Assembly: GCA_032719365.1 (NCBI GenBank)
Contig: CM064873.1
Location: forward strand, 36,991,742-37,055,741
DNA: 64,000 nt
From: Prinsepia uniflora
Taxonomy: Eukaryota > Streptophyta > Magnoliopsida > Rosales > Rosaceae
Direction: 5' to 3'
This document shows positions 58,516-64,000 of this stretch, one piece after another; position 1 is the stretch's first letter; the number at the start of each line of letters is the position of its first letter. The notes beneath the pieces are model-generated. The model worked only from the letters and a program-made list of their open reading frames with translations. It did not search any database and had not been told where the DNA came from. Position numbers and translations under genes: made by a program.

Positions 58516-61325
58516 GTCCTCGAAATTCAAATTGACCCGATTCCACAACCAAACAGTGGAATCCAACCAAGTCCCTCGACTCGGATCGCTGCACCCACAC
58601 ACAAGGGTATCTGTGTAACATTACACGTCCGACGCACACCTCGTACGCGACAGTATGTATTGTCTGTAGAGCCACCAAAGCTCCAATTCATTTCGATAAC
58701 TATACGTTTGCTCGAACATCTCACTCGAGACCGAACATCGACACTCGTCGATCTCGCCTGTCACTCACTTTGACAGGTAAGCAATACCAAACTAACATTC
58801 AAACGACTTTTCAGTCTGCCACTGTAACAAGTTCCATTTTACAGTCTTCAGGCTGAAAAACGCACTCCCACTAAGGGCTAACACATCGAAGCTGACATCC
58901 TGCTAAGCATCCAATCAAACAACATCCTCTAGATCCTGTCATCACCATGGCACGAATCCCTTCTCATAGGTCGTCCTTAGACCTATGCCCATACCGACTC
59001 TCGATACTCGCACGAATCAACTCTCTCAAATTCCTATACTCAAAACTGACTCTCTTTAGAGTCCCATCACTCCCTATCAATCCGAACTCGTCGGATACCA
59101 ATCAATCCGTAACTATCACAGGGCACAACCATCGTGACCAGCCGACAACTCCTAGCTCCACTGCGCTTCGCTGCTCTACTCTGATCTCGACTCGCTCTCG
59201 AGTCCTCATATCGTATTTCGTATCACTCAACGACCTTCGCTTACATCTAAACTCACTCGAGTCCCCAAACTGTCACTATCAGATCTGATCCGATCGCCAC
59301 ACATGTCCATCTAGGACTCTATCCAATCTACCACACATTTCCGAACTATCGAGACACTCTCAACCCGATATACCGATTGAACGTGGTAAGTCCCATCGTC
59401 CAATGTGCACAACACACCGGTGCACCCACATCACATCAACATCGGGGCTCCACCCAACCTACTCAAGGACTGCACTCCGGCAACGCCCAACCACATACTA
59501 CTGTCCACACATCAATCATAGTGCGGACCCCAACCGTCCGTCACCAGACGAACATCAAATCCATCACCTCGGGCACTCACTCGTCACATCATGTGACGCT
59601 AAATACCATTTACTCGTCAAGTCAATCAAATTTGACTCACATCCTAGGTGTTCGGTTCTTACACCCTCTTTGAACCCCTAGCTATCATGTCACTTCTAGT
59701 CCCACCTAGGAACGAATTAAGAAGGATTCAAGATGGTGACATCAGGGTTCATCCTATGTCATCCTCCAGCACCTAGTACTATCTGCTAAAGCGTCACACT
59801 CAGTGATCTCGGGATATCCATTTCCAATGAGGAATCAAGCACTCTTCTCATCGTCTCAACCATAACATCTCTTGATTCCGAAGTTCTAATCACGTAGGAA
59901 ACATGCCTCTTTTCCAATTACTGAGCTCACTCACTACACGAGCATTTTGTGCGTCCTATAGACAATCTATTTCCAAATCCCCAACTCAGGAGGTATGGTC
60001 AACCGTAGTCAACCAAAACCAATTTGTAATGGACTATCAAGTCCTCAACTCAACCGGACACCATCCACGCGTCCGTGAATATCGTTTATGTAGGTACACT
60101 CATTCCATGTGGAATTCATGCAACTCAAGGATAAACCTTGTATACTATTTACGGATGTGCATAAACGACCTCAAACACTCGCATCTCGAACCTTTAATTA
60201 ACCTGATCCAACTCTGACTAACAGAATTGGTCGGAATCCACTGACATCAGTCGGTACGCTAAACAGATCGCAACGTTTGTCGTGATCTGAAGCCAAATCT
60301 CTGCGTACTACCAAATTTGACCATCCGGCTCATACGTCATATGGCGTCACTCACGTCATCCATTTATACCTTTTCATCTGAATGCCACCTAGGCATTTTA
60401 ATCTCTAACGTTACTAGTCCTGGGCACACACACGTACGCCAAGTCTCGTATTATCAGGGAACTGGTCACTCAACCAAGTACTCCCGATGCCTCGGACTGA
60501 GCCACTCGGGATCCTCTCCGTCCCGCTCAGTGCCCACCGAACTCACGTGCTCGCCACCCCGGGCACATCTACTATGTTGTTTGCTTACCGGTTCACATGT
60601 CCTAACTCTACGGGATCAACTCCAGCACTCACACTCCTGTAATCCATCCAAGGATATCTAAGACTTCTGTCACTCATCCAGGTATATCCCACTCGTCACA
60701 GTCACCTCACAGAGGTAACGTGGTAAGTGTGAGAACACCCAACGTCAGCGTCTCATTCTGTGATCGCACTCAGCCGTAACTGAGTCGAATCTAGAATCAC
60801 CGCCGCATTGTGCGTCGCTCACGCACCTCGTATCCTCGTCACGACTGACGAATCCCATCATCACAATCGTCACGGTAACCTGAGCCTATCCAACTCGATA
60901 AGACTCAACTACATCCATCGATAGCAGCGTTTGCCACAACCTCGTGCAGACCAACTCAGAAAACACTATACTATCGAGACTTCAACACTGCGCGGTCCAC
61001 TCACCGCCGGTACTAATTGTTCAACACACAACATCCACCGATCGGTCCACCTCAGGATATGATCACAAGTACCACACTCCTGGTAACCTGTCCAATCAAT
61101 CACCTACTAGGGTATCATAAACCCGGCTGTCCACTGCAGCCCAACGATCTTGCTCGATCCCTCGCTCTCAACTCCGAAGAGTCATCATATTACAATACTG
61201 GTACCAAACCAGCCAATAACTACACTCTGAGGACCTCGTCCTCTCGCAGCTCTACGGCTCTCAGCCGTTGGCCTCCACAAGAATTCGGCCATACTCCGTC
61301 CCTAACACTGCACAACGACTACATG
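58493..61325 (-). mobile_element. U interior, noncoding (LARD-like)
   Basis: About 2.8 kb with no gag-pol domain on either strand. It is C/A/T-rich on the plus strand, giving many meaningless short frames. Similarity to 1-1575 around 59800-60200 shows a repeated noncoding interior. It ends at an internal junction with mid-LTR sequence; the primer-binding site and the end of the next LTR are absent. Confidence 0.7.
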
Positions 61326-63896
61326 TCAGACTTCAGTGTGGACAAAACAAAGATTTTATAAAATCATTTTCATAAAAATACCTTTATGCCCTTCACTAAA
61401 AGTAAGCATGCATTCAAAAACCATTTCTCAAAACATTCACTAGGGCCTTGGCCCAAAATCCAATCAAAGTACCTGGGAACGCAGCCCAAATCCGACACAC
61501 GTGGGCCTCAGCCTAAATCTAGTACATGTGGCTCTCAGCCCAAAACCATCTCCGTGAAATCTCATACACATATACATATATACATATATAACCCATCCTA
61601 GACATTCTCTGATGTCAACTCGGGGCACAGAGCCCCTAGGGAACTAATCCACGATATATGTCACGATTTCTATATATATAAGTATGCATACTACTCGGGG
61701 TCTCACTCCGAATCTACCCCCAGGAATTCTCCATTTGGGAGGCTCTGTCTCCGGCTCTAGTCCGGGCGTCTCTCCGGATCAGGTTCAGGACTCCATCATA
61801 TCTCCCACTCCTAGAATGTTCTCCTTACGAGGATTACATTTCAGGTAGTAGATCGTGACTCTCCCGGTGGACGTCTGGAGGAGACCAATCAACTCATAAA
61901 GGAGGGTATTTACATACTAGTATAAAAATTACAAATGGGACTCACGCCCGATACCACCGTCAATTGGGCCTTTAGCCCAAACTTATGACTCAACGGGACC
62001 TTTAGCCTGATTTCACTATTTAACTGGGCCTCAAGCCCGAACTCACAATCAATGGGGAATCGAGCCCGATACCTCATGGTCAGTCACGATTCGGATCATA
62101 GTGATGCGTGCAATCACCAGTCCAAAACTGCTCTCAATACTGGTATGTCGCCGTGACATATCACTGCCGCGACCACCTCTAAATCATGGTGCACACATCA
62201 CTGATCGATCACCTATCCTTCAGCACTCTGAAGTCGAGCCTCCAGTGGCTGCTCGATAACATAACGTGCATCGTGACCTCTCTGGAGGGAACACATCCCA
62301 AGTCTGGAGGCGAGCATCATGTCGTTCGTCTACATAAACACAGCACCCGTCACGACCACGACTCAGACCCGTAGGTCATCAATAGGGGTACAAGCCTGAG
62401 TCAAAACCAAAATCAATTGGGTCTCATGCCTGATTTTACCATTTCAAATCCATTTCATTGAAACCGAAACCATAAACGCATATAAGCACGAATAAAATAA
62501 AAAAACCTTGAAATACGTGCAAGTACGTAAACACACACACAAGTGCACTCATGGTATCACAAAACATGTATTAAAACACTTATAAAAAATTTATGCATGA
62601 ATTGATTCATAAAAGAAAATCCACTCACAGACCGTCCGAGCGGCCACCTTGATATGCGCGCTGTACGCCTTCCCTGGTCGATCACCGTCTTCAGGGTTCC
62701 CAAACCTGTCCAAATCACTCTAGAGGGTTACTAACTACTTAATTAACCCCTCACTAAAGCCCCTTAATTTTTTGGAATTTTTAACTATTTTTAAACGCGA
62801 TCCTAAACCTTTGGACAACCCGAACTATATCGAGAAGATGTCCGATCGACTCGAAACCAGTCCCAAAATATTCGTTACATTGAATAGATGAAATTACATG
62901 TTGGAAGTTTCCCCAAAAACCTCCCCATGCGCTGCGTGAAAGCCCTGCGTGTGGGCTCCACGTTCCTGCACACGGTTGTCTTCAACCTCCAGCCGACTGG
63001 GTCCGACTAGTTGGTCTGGTTCGGCCTCTGTAATCCTGTCCGCCTGGACCGGCGTGACCGATCTAGCCCCATAACTCAACCAATTTTGGTCTTTTTTCGT
63101 CCACTCCAATTCTAATCTTCCTATCTAATCCCTAGAAACCAATTGGTGTGATTAGGATCACGAAAAACCCACAAAACCTCACTCGTTTGATTCCTCCCTC
63201 ACGGTTCAGTTTTTCCAGTTTTCTCCCTGGCTCCTCAACCATAAACCACCACCCAAAAACATCCCTTGACACTCCTAACAACCCATTAAACCTGTCCTAA
63301 TTGACTAAAACCATTCATAACGTTTAAATCACGATAATTGGAAAATTTAAACTTAGCTGGGTTTCGGGTTTTTACCTTGTACGGGGTTCCTCCGCCGTCC
63401 ACGGCGGCCTTGTCCTTGCCCAACCACCATCCTCACTTCGCTCTCTTGGCCTCACACGTGGTCAGAAGGGGAAGGGATTGGATTGGGTCGAAAGGTTGAT
63501 CAGGTTGGTGGGGAAATGATCGAATAAAAAGGAAGGGATATTCATTAACGGGAAAATGATGGGGAATGGATGAATGGCACTTGTCATTCATCCATTGGTC
63601 CTGTCCTAAAAATCGGGGCCCATTTAATGCCAAAAGGCCTCCGTCTCGTAAAACGTGCAATAGTTCTTTCGAACTTCCATGAACCGTAACTTTTCCGTCG
63701 AACCTCCGAATTCGACGTCCGCCTGTCTACGGACTCGTATCGACTCGACCTAGTAATGGTCCTCGACCCTTGGCCATCAGACCTCCCGGGTCAAAAGTCA
63801 ACTTTTTACCCTCGTTTAGGGGCAAATCCCCTATTAGCCTCACTAATCTGTCATTAATTCTTAATTAGTCCTTAAAATCAGGGATGGGTCGTTACA
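61326..63896 (-). mobile_element. Second U-family LTR, truncated
   Basis: Collinear with the reassembled U LTR from about its 200th base to the terminal GGGTCGTTACA at 63896. It includes the GTGGACAAA block, the hairpin array at 61930-62075, the CCGGTCC-like block at 63000-63066 and the palindrome at 63565-63596. The first about 200 bp (TGACAGG end, U5) are missing. Confidence 0.82.
63565..63596. repeat. U3 palindrome in the right-hand LTR
   Basis: AATGGATGAATGGCAC and its near-complement in TTGTCATTCATCCATT, the seventh copy in the window. Confidence 0.85.
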
Positions 63897-64000
63897 AACT
63901 TCTCCCCTTGAGGAATTTCATCCTCAAAATTCAAATCGACCCAATTCCACAACCAAACTGTGGAAATCCGATTATGTCCCCTACTCGGGTACCCTCGTGT
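63897..64000 (-). mobile_element. Polypurine tract and start of another U-type interior
   Basis: The minus strand has TCAAGGGGAGAAG then AATTTTGAGGATGAAATTC, and onward it matches 58515-58570 (CCAATTCCACAACCAAAC). The element continues beyond the window. Confidence 0.8.

Overview
The window is a stretch of a flowering-plant nuclear genome. The evidence is intron-containing copies of plant genes (a cytosolic ribosomal protein eL13 gene, an ankyrin-repeat gene and a small coiled-coil gene). They lie between thick layers of Ty3/gypsy LTR retrotransposons whose primer-binding sites match plant initiator-methionine tRNA and whose polyproteins have the Tekay/Del chromovirus layout (gag, zinc knuckle, protease, RT, RNase H, integrase, C-terminal chromodomain-like tail). 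Nothing bacterial, viral or organellar is visible. Species cannot be named from the sequence.

Layout. 1-5582: remains of a minus-oriented LTR element with a noncoding interior, interrupted by a complete solo LTR (2063-4854, target-site duplication ACGGC). 5583-16328: an old genic island holding a broken ankyrin-repeat gene (5906-7486, +), a four-exon coiled-coil gene with one in-frame stop (9062-10760, -), a divergently arranged RPL13 copy with a nonsense codon and a lost splice donor (11808-13208, +), and a hAT transposase remnant (15947-16304, -). 16329-58492: one minus-oriented LTR of about 2.98 kb, called U here, blown up to 42 kb by nested insertions. These are solo LTR S (16683-29122, TSD TTTCC) carrying element W (19515-29000, TSD GCTAG); gag-only element V (31171-36819, TSD AACCG); and insert X (37323-58407, TSD CTAAT), which carries LARD-like element Y (37691-57001), which in turn carries gag-pol element Z (42509-53052, TSD TTTTG). 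58493-64000: noncoding interior of U, a second truncated LTR of the same family, and the start of another interior.

W and Z are opposite-strand copies of one autonomous family. W is the best preserved, with one TAG between gag-protease and RT. Z has three nonsense codons and two frameshifts. The U/Y/solo family has LTRs but no recognisable gag-pol, so it is a LARD-type non-autonomous group that probably used proteins supplied by W/Z-like relatives; the terminal motifs and primer-binding sites agree with that, but it is an inference.

The most unusual signal is structural. The LTRs of all families carry arrays of short inverted repeats whose two arms change together between units, a conserved palindrome near 0.5 kb from the LTR start, and a conserved inverted repeat GTCTGACA...TGTCAGAC just before the primer-binding site. 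These suggest selected or repeatedly regenerated RNA/DNA hairpins. All coordinates, TSDs and reading-frame lesions were read by eye; no database search or alignment was run.
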